DNA from: Paracoccaceae bacterium
GTDB lineage: Bacteria > Pseudomonadota > Alphaproteobacteria > Rhodobacterales > Rhodobacteraceae
Reading direction: 5' to 3'
Assembly (NCBI GenBank): GCA_013214575.1
Contig: JABSSD010000134.1
Coordinates: 24,199-88,198, forward strand
DNA: 64,000 nucleotides
Both the position numbers and the translations under genes were made by a program. Shown here in pieces: positions 37,506 through 46,271 of this stretch. A model generated the notes under the pieces. It saw only the letters and a list, made by a program, of their open reading frames with translations. It made no database searches and was not told where the DNA came from. How positions within the stretch are numbered: the stretch's first letter is position 1; each line of letters opens with the position of its first letter.

Positions 37506-39251
37506 TTACGATGAGACCTGTTCGCGAAGGATGGACGCTGTGAGCGAGAACATCAGATAGATACCGGAAAAAATCAGGAAAGCCAAAATCGTATTTTCGA
37601 ATTTCCGGGGATAAGTTGCCTCTTGGCTGGGAACAGGCTGAACCGAGGTTGTAAGATAGCGCACCTGCCGGTTGGCCTCCATGCGGGTCTGCTCCACCTG
37701 CTGCAGCGCCGATTGCAGCATCAGATCACGGGTGGCCAGGTCTGCCTGAGCCATTTGGATCTGCACGCTAAGACTGGCCAGCGAGTTTTCTCCGGCCGAG
37801 GCGCTGATCATGCGTTGATTAAGCCGGTCAATGACCGCCAGCAGCCGGGAGATGTCGGCGCGGGTGCCAGCGACCTTGGCCTTGTTGGGGCGCGCATTGT
37901 CCAGCAGGGCTGCCAGTTCCAGCTCCTTTTCCTGCACTTTCACCTCAAATGTGCTGATCTGCGAGCGCAGCGACACGATCATCCCTTCGGGGTCCAGCAC
38001 GGAGCCTTTCTGTTGCAATTGAACCAGAGCCACCTGAGCCGTACGACGTGCTTTTTCGGCACTTTCCATGGCCAACTCGGCATCTTTCATCTGATTGCCA
38101 CGCTTGTTGATGGACAGGTTGTTGGCCATGTCCTCGGCATAGGCAATCAGGCTGCGCGAAAACTGGGCCGAGACCTCGGGGTCCGCCGCGGTGACCTCCA
38201 TTCGGATCGACCCCTCGGTCGGATCATAGCCAACTTTGACATTGCGGGTGTAGGTTTTATAGGCCTCTTCATTGCTGGGATTGTCGTTCAACCGCTGGAT
38301 CGGATCAATCCACGCCTGGGTGAAATGGGATTTATAGCCGATGTCCCGATCCAGCCGCAGCATCGCCTCTTTCGATTGCAGAAAACTTTGCACAGCGATC
38401 GAATCCTGGCTGGTGGCAAATTGGGTGCCAGTGAGCAGCCCCATTGCGCCGCCGCTGGTATTGTCAGCTTTCAGGATCAGAAACTCGGATTTGGCGGCAT
38501 ACATCGGCGTTGCGACGCTGTAGAAATAATACCCCGCCAGCAGCGGCGGCAGCATGACAAAAAAGGCCAGACGCCCCATCAGCAGCACCAACTTGCGGCG
38601 GCGGCGGTCGCTGATCTCGCGCTGGATGGTTTGGATGTCGCGGTTGCGCCGCTCGGCCGGGCTCATCTCGGTCGAGGGAAGGTTTGTTCTGGCGGCGGGA
38701 ACGGTCTGCGGCAGCTGTACGGCGCCGGGCGCGTCGGGGCTGTCGGCAGCGTGGGCCCTGTTCCGCGGCACCACAAGTTCCAGCATGTTGGAGCGCTTGA
38801 ACGGGTCGATGCCCTTTGCCCGCAGCAGCCGAACCGCATCAAAATCCGAGGTCGCAGGCAGATTGTGCTTTTGGGCCACCCGGCGCGCCATACGCAGCTG
38901 ACGACCTGTCAGCCCCTCATGGCGGATCGAGGCAATATCATTTTCAACCCCGGTTTCACGCGCTGAACTGACCTGACCACTGACCGGTGTCTGACCACGG
39001 GCCGGTGCCTGACCACTGATCGGTGATTGCGGCTCGGGGCCGGCCTGCATCTGGGCCGAAGCGGCAGCACTCTCGGCTCTTGGGCCGGGCACCGACCGGG
39101 CGCGGGCCGGTTGCACATTGGCAGAGCTCGCCGGACCGGTGTCCGGTTCCGTTGCTGTTGGCGCCGCCTGGCCGCCGCTGGGGGGGGCGCCACCGGGGGC
39201 GCCCGGATTGCGGCGGATGCGGAATTTTTTAGCCTTGGGTTTCGTAGTCAT
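37506..39251 (-). CDS. kpsE: Capsule export inner-membrane protein (KpsE/Wzz-like)
   Basis: About 581 residues from [16 protein letters not shown] long Pro/Ala-rich, probably disordered N-terminus (to about residue 130) precedes a first membrane span ([20 protein letters not shown]), a periplasmic region with coiled coils ([39 protein letters not shown]) and a C-terminal span ([19 protein letters not shown]). This is the polysaccharide co-polymerase/adaptor layout of KpsE. It overlaps kpsT by 23 bases and joins the ABC exporter to the outer-membrane channel. The extended N-terminus is unusual for KpsE. Confidence 0.88.
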   Translation of the reverse strand: MTTKPKAKKFRIRRNPGAPGGAPPSGGQAAPTATEPDTGPASSANVQPARARSVPGPRAESAAASAQMQAGPEPQSPISGQAPARGQTPVSGQVSSARETGVENDIASIRHEGLTGRQLRMARRVAQKHNLPATSDFDAVRLLRAKGIDPFKRSNMLELVVPRNRAHAADSPDAPGAVQLPQTVPAARTNLPSTEMSPAERRNRDIQTIQREISDRRRRKLVLLMGRLAFFVMLPPLLAGYYFYSVATPMYAAKSEFLILKADNTSGGAMGLLTGTQFATSQDSIAVQSFLQSKEAMLRLDRDIGYKSHFTQAWIDPIQRLNDNPSNEEAYKTYTRNVKVGYDPTEGSIRMEVTAADPEVSAQFSRSLIAYAEDMANNLSINKRGNQMKDAELAMESAEKARRTAQVALVQLQQKGSVLDPEGMIVSLRSQISTFEVKVQEKELELAALLDNARPNKAKVAGTRADISRLLAVIDRLNQRMISASAGENSLASLSVQIQMAQADLATRDLMLQSALQQVEQTRMEANRQVRYLTTSVQPVPSQEATYPRKFENTILAFLIFSGIYLMFSLTASILREQVSS

Positions 39252-39888
39252 AGAGCTGTTTCGCTTCTTCCAAGGTTTCAAACATATGCAAATGCCCATC
39301 CAGCAATACGGCGGCCGAGCGGGCAAATTTCTCTAGCGTCTGGGCCTGATGTGAGACGATGATAATGGTGGTGGTCTGCAACCGTTCTTCCAGGATCGCG
39401 CCTGCTTTTTTGTTAAATTCAACATCCGTGGTGCCTGGCATGCCTTCGTCGATCAAATAGATATCGAAATCCAGCGCCAGCATCAACGAGAAGCTGAAAC
39501 GCGACCGCATGCCAGAGGAATAGATGCCCACAGGCTGGTCAAAGTATTCCCCCAAACCGCAGAGCCAGCGGCAATAGGCCTCGACGTAGTCCGGATCCAG
39601 CCCATAAAGCTTGGCAATATAACGGGCGTTCTCCAAGGCCGACAACCGGGTGACCAGCCCGCCCATGAAGCCCAGCGGAAAAGACACTTTGCTGGACCGC
39701 AGGATCTCGCCGTCGTCGGGTTTTTCCAGCCCGGCCATCATGTTGATCAGAGTGGTCTTGCCGGTGCCGTTTGGGGCCAGCACCCCAAGCGATTTGCCCA
39801 GCTCCACCCGAAAGGAGACCTTGTCCAGGATCACCTTGTATTGGCTTCCGGTCCAAAAGGACTTGCTGACATTGTGAAACTCAAGCAT
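39229..39888 (-). CDS. kpsT: Capsular polysaccharide ABC exporter, ATP-binding subunit
   Basis: The 219-residue ATPase has a Walker A loop LAPNGTGKTTLIN (Ala in place of the first Gly, allowed in this family), the signature YSSGMRSRFSFSLMLAL, Walker B FDIYLIDEG and the H-loop VSHQAQ. It energises export of capsule polysaccharide with the permease KpsM, which is not encoded next to it. It is the first gene of kpsT-kpsE-kdsA-pmm, transcribed away from the DNA glycosylase gene. Confidence 0.92.
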   Translation of the reverse strand: MLEFHNVSKSFWTGSQYKVILDKVSFRVELGKSLGVLAPNGTGKTTLINMMAGLEKPDDGEILRSSKVSFPLGFMGGLVTRLSALENARYIAKLYGLDPDYVEAYCRWLCGLGEYFDQPVGIYSSGMRSRFSFSLMLALDFDIYLIDEGMPGTTDVEFNKKAGAILEERLQTTTIIIVSHQAQTLEKFARSAAVLLDGHLHMFETLEEAKQLYDYETQG

Positions 39889-40160
39889 CGTTTTTCCGGT
39901 ACTGCCCGCCCGGCCCTTGGTTTGGGGCTCTTCTCACGGATGATATATCAGGTGACGTGGCACCTTGTCCCTCCATAACAGAGGAGTGTTAACGGCCTAC
40001 GCGGCCAATTTGGCCATATTATGTCGAATTATGGCATAGTTTATCAATGGTCTATTAACCATTATCACCGCCGGATTGGGAGAAAAGATACCCCCATAAG
40101 GATATTTCCCGGGTGAGGGCGCTGGAGCGGACGCGGTTGATTGTTTTCGGTGGGGCAATA
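39889..40160. other. Divergent promoter region of kpsT and the DNA glycosylase gene
   Basis: The stretch is AT-rich around 40010-40070. It contains GTTAAC near 39990 and TTAACCAT at 40055-40062; the latter matches a CtrA half-site, but the full TTAA-N7-TTAA motif is absent. No gene is seen. Confidence 0.4.
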
Positions 40161-40778
40161 ATGATCATGGTGGAGAGTGAAGAGGTGAACAGCAGTGGTG
40201 ACTTGAAGGCAGAGATCCGCGGCTGCAGACTCTGTGCGGGCCGGTTTGCCGCCACCGCAACGGCCCATGTCCCGCGCCCGGTGGTTTGGTTTCGCGCCTC
40301 TGCCCGTCTGCTGATTGCCGGCCAGGCACCGGGGGCACGGGTGCAGGAAAGTGGCCGACCCTTTACCGACGCCTCCGGGGATCGGCTGCGGCACTGGCTG
40401 GGGATTGATGAGACCGTATTTTACGACAAAACCCGCATAGCCGTGGTGCCGATGGGGTTCTGTTTTCCCGGCTACAATGCCAAGGGCAGTGACCTGCCGC
40501 CACCGGCGCTGTGCCACCGGACATGGCATCACCGGGTGATGGCGCAATTGCCGAACATCGAGCTGACGGTCCTGGTCGGGGCCCATGCACAGCGCTTTCA
40601 TCTGGGTGTGAAAAAACCGGTCAGTGATCTGGTGCGCGGCTGGCGGGATTATGCGCCGCAGCTGTTTCCCTTGCCACATCCGTCCTGGCGCAATACCGGG
40701 TGGGTGAAGAAAAACCCCTGGTTCGAGGCCGAGCTGTTGCCGGAGCTGCGGGCCAGGGTGAAAGAGGTGTTGAAATGA
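40161..40778 (+). CDS. Uracil-DNA glycosylase superfamily protein
   Basis: About 205 residues from MIMVESEEV. The text RLLIAGQAPGARVQESGRPFTDASG resembles motif 1 of family 4/5 glycosylases (GQAPG...GxPF), and FPLPHPSWRN is the PHPS motif 2. Cysteines at CRLCAGR and CFPG/LCHRTWHH could ligate an iron-sulfur cluster. These enzymes remove uracil or related bases from DNA; members of this subgroup are annotated only as family proteins, so activity is inferred. Its stop overlaps the SseB start (ATGA). Confidence 0.85.
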   Translation: MIMVESEEVNSSGDLKAEIRGCRLCAGRFAATATAHVPRPVVWFRASARLLIAGQAPGARVQESGRPFTDASGDRLRHWLGIDETVFYDKTRIAVVPMGFCFPGYNAKGSDLPPPALCHRTWHHRVMAQLPNIELTVLVGAHAQRFHLGVKKPVSDLVRGWRDYAPQLFPLPHPSWRNTGWVKKNPWFEAELLPELRARVKEVLK

Positions 40779-41566
40779 CCGAGATCACCGCGCTGGACCG
40801 CGCCCATGCCGCGATGACCGAAGCGCCGGAAGATGCCGGCGCTCGGCTGCGGTTTTATGAACGTCTGGCGGATTGCGAATTGTTCATGATGCTGACCAAG
40901 GAGGCGGGGGACGGCAATATCTCGCCCGAGATGTTTGATCTGACCGATGGCACTTTTGTCTTGCTGTTTGATCGCGAAGAGCGGCTGGCGCAATTTGCCG
41001 ACCGCGCGGTGCCCTATGCGGCGCTGTCGGGCCGGGTGGTGGTGCAGATGTTGGCGGGGCAGGGCATTGGCCTGGGGCTGAACCTTGAGGTGGCCCCGTC
41101 CTCCATCCTGATCCCGGCCGAAGCTGTCACCTGGCTGCAGCAGACGCTTGCACACAGCCCGGAACAGGTCGAAGCGGCGCTTATCGAGGTTGCCGCGCCG
41201 ACCGGTCTTCCGCAGGTTCTGTTGACCGCGCTGGACAGCAAACTGGCCACCGCCGCTGGACTGGCAACCGCGGCCTATCTGGTAAGCGTTCGCTATGCCG
41301 GGGGCGGCCAGGGGCATTTGCTGGGTTTTATCGACGCCACCGAAGCCGCACAATCGGCCCTGGCCAAGGCGGCGGGCGAGGCGCTGACCTTCTCGGGGAT
41401 CGAGGCCGGCGCGATGGATGTGGGATTCTTTGCCAGCACCGATGTGATGACCGCGAAGCTGGACAAGGTCGGGTTGCGGTTTGATTTGCCGCAGGTGGAA
41501 GCGCCCAAACTCTATCAGCCGGAAATTCCCGGCAGCAACCCGGACAAGCCGCCAGTTTTGAAATAG
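40775..41566 (+). CDS. SseB family protein
   Basis: A 263-residue protein from MTEITALDRAHAAMTEAPED; the ORF-track start inside the glycosylase gene is rejected. ARLRFYERLADCELFMML, then VLLFDREERLAQFADRAVPYAALSG and LNLEVAPSSILIPAEAVTWL are the SseB N-terminal pattern, with a second C-terminal half. Family name comes from an Escherichia coli protein linked to serine sensitivity; the function is unclear. It is coupled to the glycosylase gene. Confidence 0.85.
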   Translation: MTEITALDRAHAAMTEAPEDAGARLRFYERLADCELFMMLTKEAGDGNISPEMFDLTDGTFVLLFDREERLAQFADRAVPYAALSGRVVVQMLAGQGIGLGLNLEVAPSSILIPAEAVTWLQQTLAHSPEQVEAALIEVAAPTGLPQVLLTALDSKLATAAGLATAAYLVSVRYAGGGQGHLLGFIDATEAAQSALAKAAGEALTFSGIEAGAMDVGFFASTDVMTAKLDKVGLRFDLPQVEAPKLYQPEIPGSNPDKPPVLK

Positions 41567-41650
41567 GCCCCAGCGCCTGGGTGCTGAAATAGGCCCCGGC
41601 ATCTTGGTGGATGCGAGTGTTGCCCGGCGGTGTCGCCGGGCAACGTTGGA

Positions 41651-42526
41651 TTATTCGGCGGCTGTTTCCAGCTTGTCCTGAGTGCGGTTGTCAAAATCCG
41701 ACGCATCATGACGTTCGCGTAATTGGCTGGATAGCTCGCCAAAGGCGCGGTTGACCATGCGGCCACGGCTGACAGCCGGGCGGGCGTCAATGGCCTTGGC
41801 CCAGCGCATCACGTGGGTATAGCTTGCCACGTCCAGGAACTCGGCGGCGTCATACAGGCGGCCCAGCACCAATTGGCCGTACCAGGCCCAGATCGCCATA
41901 TCGGCAATGCTGTAGTCGCCACCGGCGATATACTGGTGCTCCGCCAGCTGACGGTCCAGCACATCCAGCTGCCGCTTGGCCTCCATCGAGAAGCGATCAA
42001 TCGGGTATTGCCATTTCTCCGGCGCATAGGCGTAAAAATGGCCAAAGCCGCCGCCCAGATAAGGCGCGCTGCCCATCTGCCAGAACAGCCAGCTCATCAC
42101 TTCGGTCCGCTCGGCGCCGCTCTTGGGCAGGAAGGCGTCAAATTTCTCGGCCAGATGCATCATGATGGAGCCGGATTCAAACACCCGCTGCGGGCTGTCG
42201 CCGCTGTGATCCATCAGGGCCGGAATTTTGGAGTTCGGGTTGACGTTGACAAAGCCGGAGCCAAATTGGTCGCCTTCGCCGATGTTGATCAGCCAGGCGT
42301 CATACTCGGCGCCTGTGTGGCCCAGAGCCAGCAGCTCTTCCAGCATCACGGTGACCTTGACCCCGTTGGGCGTTGCCAGCGAGTAGAGCTGCATGGGGTG
42401 CTTGCCGACCGGCAGGTCTTTGTCCTGGGTGGCGCCGGCTACGGGCCGGTTGATCGAGGCAAATTTGCCGCCGCTTTCCTGTGACCAGGTCCAGACTTTT
42501 GCCGGTGTATAAGAAATATCGCTCAT
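41651..42526 (-). CDS. yghU: Glutathione-dependent disulfide-bond oxidoreductase (YghU type GST)
   Basis: The 291-residue Nu-class glutathione transferase-like protein. N-terminal thioredoxin-like domain: HPMQLYSLATPNGVKVTVML, VNVNPNSKIPALMDH and VFESGSIMMHLAEKF; C-terminal helical domain: YIAGGDYSIADMAIWAWYG. YghU has disulfide-bond reductase activity using two glutathione molecules. The full family length is present. It is divergent from the YHS-domain gene across a 290-base interval with no other gene. Confidence 0.93.
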   Translation of the reverse strand: MSDISYTPAKVWTWSQESGGKFASINRPVAGATQDKDLPVGKHPMQLYSLATPNGVKVTVMLEELLALGHTGAEYDAWLINIGEGDQFGSGFVNVNPNSKIPALMDHSGDSPQRVFESGSIMMHLAEKFDAFLPKSGAERTEVMSWLFWQMGSAPYLGGGFGHFYAYAPEKWQYPIDRFSMEAKRQLDVLDRQLAEHQYIAGGDYSIADMAIWAWYGQLVLGRLYDAAEFLDVASYTHVMRWAKAIDARPAVSRGRMVNRAFGELSSQLRERHDASDFDNRTQDKLETAAE

Positions 42527-42816
42527 CTGTTGGGCCTTGTCCTATTTGTCTTGTTTGTGTCTGTTATAGCAGTGTTGCAGAAAATTGCATCGGTGCCAGT
42601 CTTTTACATTGTTGCCAGACTTAAGATGCATTTTGGAAATTCCAATGACTAAAAACCCAAATTGAAACATTTAGCGGATTTGGATCACATCACCTCGTGG
42701 ATGGACACAGCCGCGTGAGACCCCCTTCGCATCACCGCCAGAGTGCATATTGTGCTCAGCAACCCGACGTCAATGTCGGTGAAGTTGAGACCTGATATCT
42801 GCGAGAGGATGACTTT

Positions 42817-43335
42817 ATGACACGTTTTTTCCTGGCGGCCGCCACGGCAATTACCCTTGGCCTGCCTGCCTTTGCCGGCGAGCAATACATCGACAACACT
42901 GGCTTTGCCGTATCGGGCTATGATGTGGTGGCCTATCGTGGCCTGACGTCAAATGCGATTGGTACCCCACAGGTTTTGGGGGTGGCGGGGCAGGCCGGTA
43001 TCACCGCCGAATACAACGAGGCCACCTTTGCGTTCTCGACCGAGGAAAATCGGGATAAATTCCTGGCAAACCCCGAGTATTATGCACCTGTTTATGACGG
43101 CCACTGCGCCTATGGTGTGTCCAAAGGCGGCAAGGTGCCCGGCAATCCCAACCTGTGGCGCATCGTGGATGACAAGCTGTATCTGAACATCACCAAGGTG
43201 GTGGTTGGCTTCTGGGAGCAGGACATCCCGGGCAATATCAACCTGGCCGAGGGCAACTGGCCGGCTATCGAGGAAGCGGATGCCTCCGGCAACAAGATCC
43301 CCAACTTCACCTCTGCGGCCCCTGACAAGAGGTGA
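42817..43335 (+). CDS. Secreted YHS-domain family protein
   Basis: A 172-residue protein with a Sec signal peptide (MTRFFLAAATAITLGLPAFA, cleavage about AFA-GE). The YHS-like segment is GFAVSGYDVVAYRGL ... YNEATFAFSTEENRDKFLANPEYYAPVYDGHCAYG. YHS domains are metal-linked in other proteins; this exported version recurs in marine alphaproteobacteria without a defined role. A bidirectional terminator follows, shared with gcrA. Confidence 0.85.
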   Translation: MTRFFLAAATAITLGLPAFAGEQYIDNTGFAVSGYDVVAYRGLTSNAIGTPQVLGVAGQAGITAEYNEATFAFSTEENRDKFLANPEYYAPVYDGHCAYGVSKGGKVPGNPNLWRIVDDKLYLNITKVVVGFWEQDIPGNINLAEGNWPAIEEADASGNKIPNFTSAAPDKR

Positions 43336-43369
43336 TTGAAAGACGCAGGTGCCATGCGTGCCAATGAAA

Positions 43370-43408
43370 AACGCCCCGAACCGCAAGGTCCGGGGCGTTG
43401 AATTTTTT
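43370..43408. terminator. Bidirectional intrinsic terminator between the YHS gene and gcrA
   Basis: AACGCCCCG and CGGGGCGTT arms with AAAAA on the left and TTTTTT on the right serve both convergent genes. Confidence 0.8.
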
Positions 43409-43423
43409 ACCAAGCTGGGCGGT

Positions 43424-44008
43424 TTACCGTTTCCGGTCGCGGCGCGCACTCATCGGCTGGAAGGCAACGCCAACATGGGCTTCGCAATAGGGCTTGCCCT
43501 GTTGTACGGTCAGGCCACAGAACCAGAAATCCTCGGTTGCGGGATCGCCAACCGGCCATTTGCAGGTGCGCTCGGTCAGATCCATCAGCGACAGGCGCTT
43601 TGCCTTCTTCTCGATCTCGTTGACCTTGGCCAGCGCCTCGGGGCTGATTTCATTGGCCGAGGGCTGCGGTGGCAGCGGCTGTCCGGCCGGAATGATCTGC
43701 TTGCGCACCGGCAGATTGGGCCTGCTGTCGGCGGATTTGGGCTGAGCAGGCGGGATCGGGCGGGCGGGCTCGGTCTTGGGCTGCGCCTTGGGCTTGACGG
43801 CGGGCTTGGCCACGACCGCCGGCTTTTCCTTGGGCTCGGCTGATTTGGCAGCGCCAGTGGAATTGCGGTTGGACAGGCCCAACCGGTGCACCTTGCCGAT
43901 CACCGCGTTCCGGGTGACACCGCCAAGTTCTTTGGCGATCTGGCTGGCCGACTGACCCTCGCCCCACATTTTCTTGAGCAATTCAACGCGCTCGTCTGTC
44001 CAGGACAT
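43424..44008 (-). CDS. gcrA: Cell cycle regulator GcrA
   Basis: About 194 residues from MSWTDERVELLKKMWGEGQ; the ORF-track extension is dropped. The N-terminal helix-turn-helix (GQSASQIAKELGGVTRNAVIGKVHRLGL) recognises methylated GANTC sites with sigma-70 in Caulobacter. A Pro/Lys/Ala-rich linker leads to the C-terminal sigma-interacting domain CKWPVGDPATEDFWFCG ... PYCEAHVGVAF. It is transcribed away from the ABC permease gene. Its presence supports an alphaproteobacterial origin. Confidence 0.95.
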   Translation of the reverse strand: MSWTDERVELLKKMWGEGQSASQIAKELGGVTRNAVIGKVHRLGLSNRNSTGAAKSAEPKEKPAVVAKPAVKPKAQPKTEPARPIPPAQPKSADSRPNLPVRKQIIPAGQPLPPQPSANEISPEALAKVNEIEKKAKRLSLMDLTERTCKWPVGDPATEDFWFCGLTVQQGKPYCEAHVGVAFQPMSARRDRKR

Positions 44009-44167
44009 ATCTTGCCTTTCCAAGCTAAAAGCGGCCCCAAGAAACCTGCGGCCGCCATAGTATTCTATATTGGTGCCTATTCTAGTCACTGCGCCGCGAG
44101 ATACAAGCCATCTTGCACCTGACGGCTCAGGGGTTATGCAGGCCGGACACAGCAACTGGAGGTAGCT

Positions 44168-44980
44168 ATGTCAGACACCGGATATCGCATCGGCCTGGGC
44201 GAGCGCCGCTTTGGCCGGGTCAATTGGCTGGGGCTGCGCACGATGGCAGGGCGCGAGGTCCAGCGCTTTCTGGTGGTCTGGACCCAGACACTGTTGGCGC
44301 CTTTGGTCACCTCGGCGCTGTTTCTGCTGATTTTTACCATCGCCATTGGGCCGCGTCGTGGCGATGTCATGGGGGTGCCATTCCTGACGTTTCTGGCGCC
44401 GGGTATCATGATGATGACGGTGATCCAGAACGCCTTTGCAAACACGTCCTCGTCGATCATGATCTCGAAAATACAGGGAAATATCGTTGATACGCTGATG
44501 CCGCCGCTGTCTGCGCTTGAGCTTCTGCTGGGCTATCTGGCGGGCGGAGTCCTGCGCGGCACCTGTGTTGCTCTGGGCATTGCACTGGGACTTGGGCTGG
44601 TGCTGGGCATCTGGCCGAGCTACCCAGTTGTGACCCTGGTCTTTGTGGTGTTGGGCGCGGCGTTTCTGGGCGGCCTGGGGGTCATTGCCGGCATCTATGC
44701 CAACAAGTTTGATCAGATGGCGGCGATCACCAATTTCATCATAACCCCACTGGCCTTTCTGTCCGGCACTTTCTACTCGGTGGCGGCGCTGCCGCCGGTG
44801 CTGAACACGCTGACCCATCTCAATCCGGTGTTCTACCTGATCGACGGCGTGCGATTCGGTATGATTGGCACCTCCGACAGCTCGCCCTGGCTGGGGCTGC
44901 TGGTCTGTGGTTGCGCGACGGCTGTGGTCTGGCTGCTGGGCTGGGCTATGCTGCGCTCGGGGTATCGTCTGAAGGCGTGA
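44168..44980 (+). CDS. ABC-2 type transporter permease
   Basis: A 270-residue permease of the YadH/NodJ type with about six spans: LLAPLVTSALFLLIFTIAIG, FLAPGIMMMTVIQNAFANTSSSI, a central pair (LGIALGLGLVLGIW; TLVFVVLGAAFLGGLGVIAGI), ITPLAFLSGTFYSVAALPP, and a last span at LVCGCATAVVWLLGWAM. It normally needs an ATPase partner, but none is adjacent. The substrate is unknown. It overlaps the convergent EamA gene by 35 bases. Confidence 0.88.
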   Translation: MSDTGYRIGLGERRFGRVNWLGLRTMAGREVQRFLVVWTQTLLAPLVTSALFLLIFTIAIGPRRGDVMGVPFLTFLAPGIMMMTVIQNAFANTSSSIMISKIQGNIVDTLMPPLSALELLLGYLAGGVLRGTCVALGIALGLGLVLGIWPSYPVVTLVFVVLGAAFLGGLGVIAGIYANKFDQMAAITNFIITPLAFLSGTFYSVAALPPVLNTLTHLNPVFYLIDGVRFGMIGTSDSSPWLGLLVCGCATAVVWLLGWAMLRSGYRLKA

Positions 44981-45890
44981 TAGTGCGGGCCGGGCGTCGG
45001 CTGCGGGGCGGGCGCTGGCGCCCCTCGCGCCAGGCCAGCACCAGAGCACCGGTGAGGATAATGGCGGCGCCCAGCAGGGTCACCGCATCCGGGGCGACAC
45101 CAAAGCCAAGGAAATCATACAGGGCGGCAAAAATCAGCGTGGCATAGCTGAACGGCGCCACAAACGAGGCATCGGCGCGGGCCATCCCGTTGATGAAGCA
45201 GGCCTGGGCACAGGCCATCAACAGTCCCAAAGCGACCAGTGCGGCCCATTGCGCCGGGCTGGGCATCTGCCAGACCGGCAGCACAGCCGCCGAGGCGATC
45301 AGCATGCCAATGGCGTTATTGATCAGCAGCACCTGCAGCGGCGGCTCACGGTTAGCCAGTTTCTTGATGAAAATCAGCTCCAGCCCCATAATCATCGCTG
45401 CACCCAGCGCCAGCAGCGCCGCGGGCTGAAAGCTGGCCGGGGTCGGGCGCAGCAACACCATGGCGCCAATCAGCGCGACAGCCGCAGCGCCCCAGCGCCA
45501 GCGGCCGACCCTCTCGCCCAGCAGCGGGATTGCCAGCATCATGCCAAACACCGGGTTCAGAAAGGTGATCGCAGTGGCATCGGCCAGCGGGATGAAGGCC
45601 ACCGAGGCAAACATCAGCGATACCCCGGCCCAGCCGAAAGAGGTCCGGCCGATGTGCAATCTCCAGTTTGGCGGCGTCAGGCGCGGCCGCATCACCGCCG
45701 CAACCGAGGAAATGGCCAGAAAGGCAAAGACAAAACGTCCATGGCTGATCTGCAGCGGATGCAAGGCCGGGCCCAGCAAATCAGTGCCCAGTGCCTTGGC
45801 CATCAGCATGGTGCCGGCAATGAAGATGGTGGCCACCAGAATGAAGCTGGCAGCCTGCGCCGGGTTATCGGTGTTTGCTGTGCTCATCAC
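44946..45890 (-). CDS. EamA/DMT family transporter
   Basis: A 314-residue protein with ten predicted membrane helices in two EamA repeats (first repeat GTMLMAKALGTDLLGPALHP ... SLMFASVAFIPLADATAITFL; second ALLALGAAMIMGLELIFIKK ... DASFVAPFSYATLIFAALYD). Members export metabolites or amino acids; the substrate is not evident. The start is one of two adjacent ATGs. The C-terminal tail is basic and overlaps the permease gene in antiparallel orientation. Confidence 0.9.
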   Translation of the reverse strand: MMSTANTDNPAQAASFILVATIFIAGTMLMAKALGTDLLGPALHPLQISHGRFVFAFLAISSVAAVMRPRLTPPNWRLHIGRTSFGWAGVSLMFASVAFIPLADATAITFLNPVFGMMLAIPLLGERVGRWRWGAAAVALIGAMVLLRPTPASFQPAALLALGAAMIMGLELIFIKKLANREPPLQVLLINNAIGMLIASAAVLPVWQMPSPAQWAALVALGLLMACAQACFINGMARADASFVAPFSYATLIFAALYDFLGFGVAPDAVTLLGAAIILTGALVLAWREGRQRPPRSRRPARTITPSDDTPSAA

Positions 45891-45933
45891 TCTGCGATGC
45901 GACAGCTGGTCAGCTTATGCAAGACCAAAGCTA

Positions 45934-45978
45934 TTGGGGCGCTGCCCCAAACCCCGGGATATTGTCAGCCAGATGAAC
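45934..45978 (+). repeat. Roseobacter-type intergenic repeat (ATATT...CAGCCAGATGAA variant)
   Basis: TTGGGGC-GCT-GCCCCAA hairpin followed by ACCCCGGGATATTGTCAGCC and AGATGAAC. It lies between divergent starts of the EamA gene and argD. Confidence 0.75.
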
Positions 45979-46271
45979 AGCGGATCCTTTGGGCGGCGGT
46001 TCGGGATCGGCACCGGGGCCCTGCCATATTGACCGGTGGGGCTGCGCAAAAAGGCTTTCCTTTCCCAATAACTTCCGATATGTGCTGCCGTTATGATCAA
46101 ACGCGCCTATATCACCCCGCCGACCATGGCCCTGCGACGCCGACGCTAATTTAGCGTTTCGGCCCCTTGATCCCTGCGCTTTTATCTCTGCGCAAACCTT
46201 ATCAACATCGTTGACCAACAGCCCAGCCTCATGCATTTCTTGGGCTTCTATTTCCGAAAAGGATGATCCTG
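45979..46271. promoter_or_regulatory. Upstream region of argD with a perfect 15-bp palindrome
   Basis: ACGCTAA-T-TTAGCGT at 46143-46157 is perfectly symmetric and lies about 115 bases before the argD start; it does not match the ArgR box. No gene is seen in the interval. AAAAGGA at 46257 is the argD ribosome binding site. Confidence 0.4.

Noticed and set aside
37623-38966. 447-codon plus-strand ORF opposite kpsE
   Set aside because: Antisense shadow of kpsE with no recognised motif.
40055-40062. CtrA-like half-site TTAACCAT upstream of the DNA glycosylase gene
   Set aside because: The full TTAA-N7-TTAA motif is missing, and an 8-mer in an AT-rich gap is expected by chance.
42685-42885. 66-aa minus-strand ORF between yghU and the YHS gene
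   Set aside because: Overlaps the YHS signal peptide region in antisense and has no support; the interval is a divergent promoter region.
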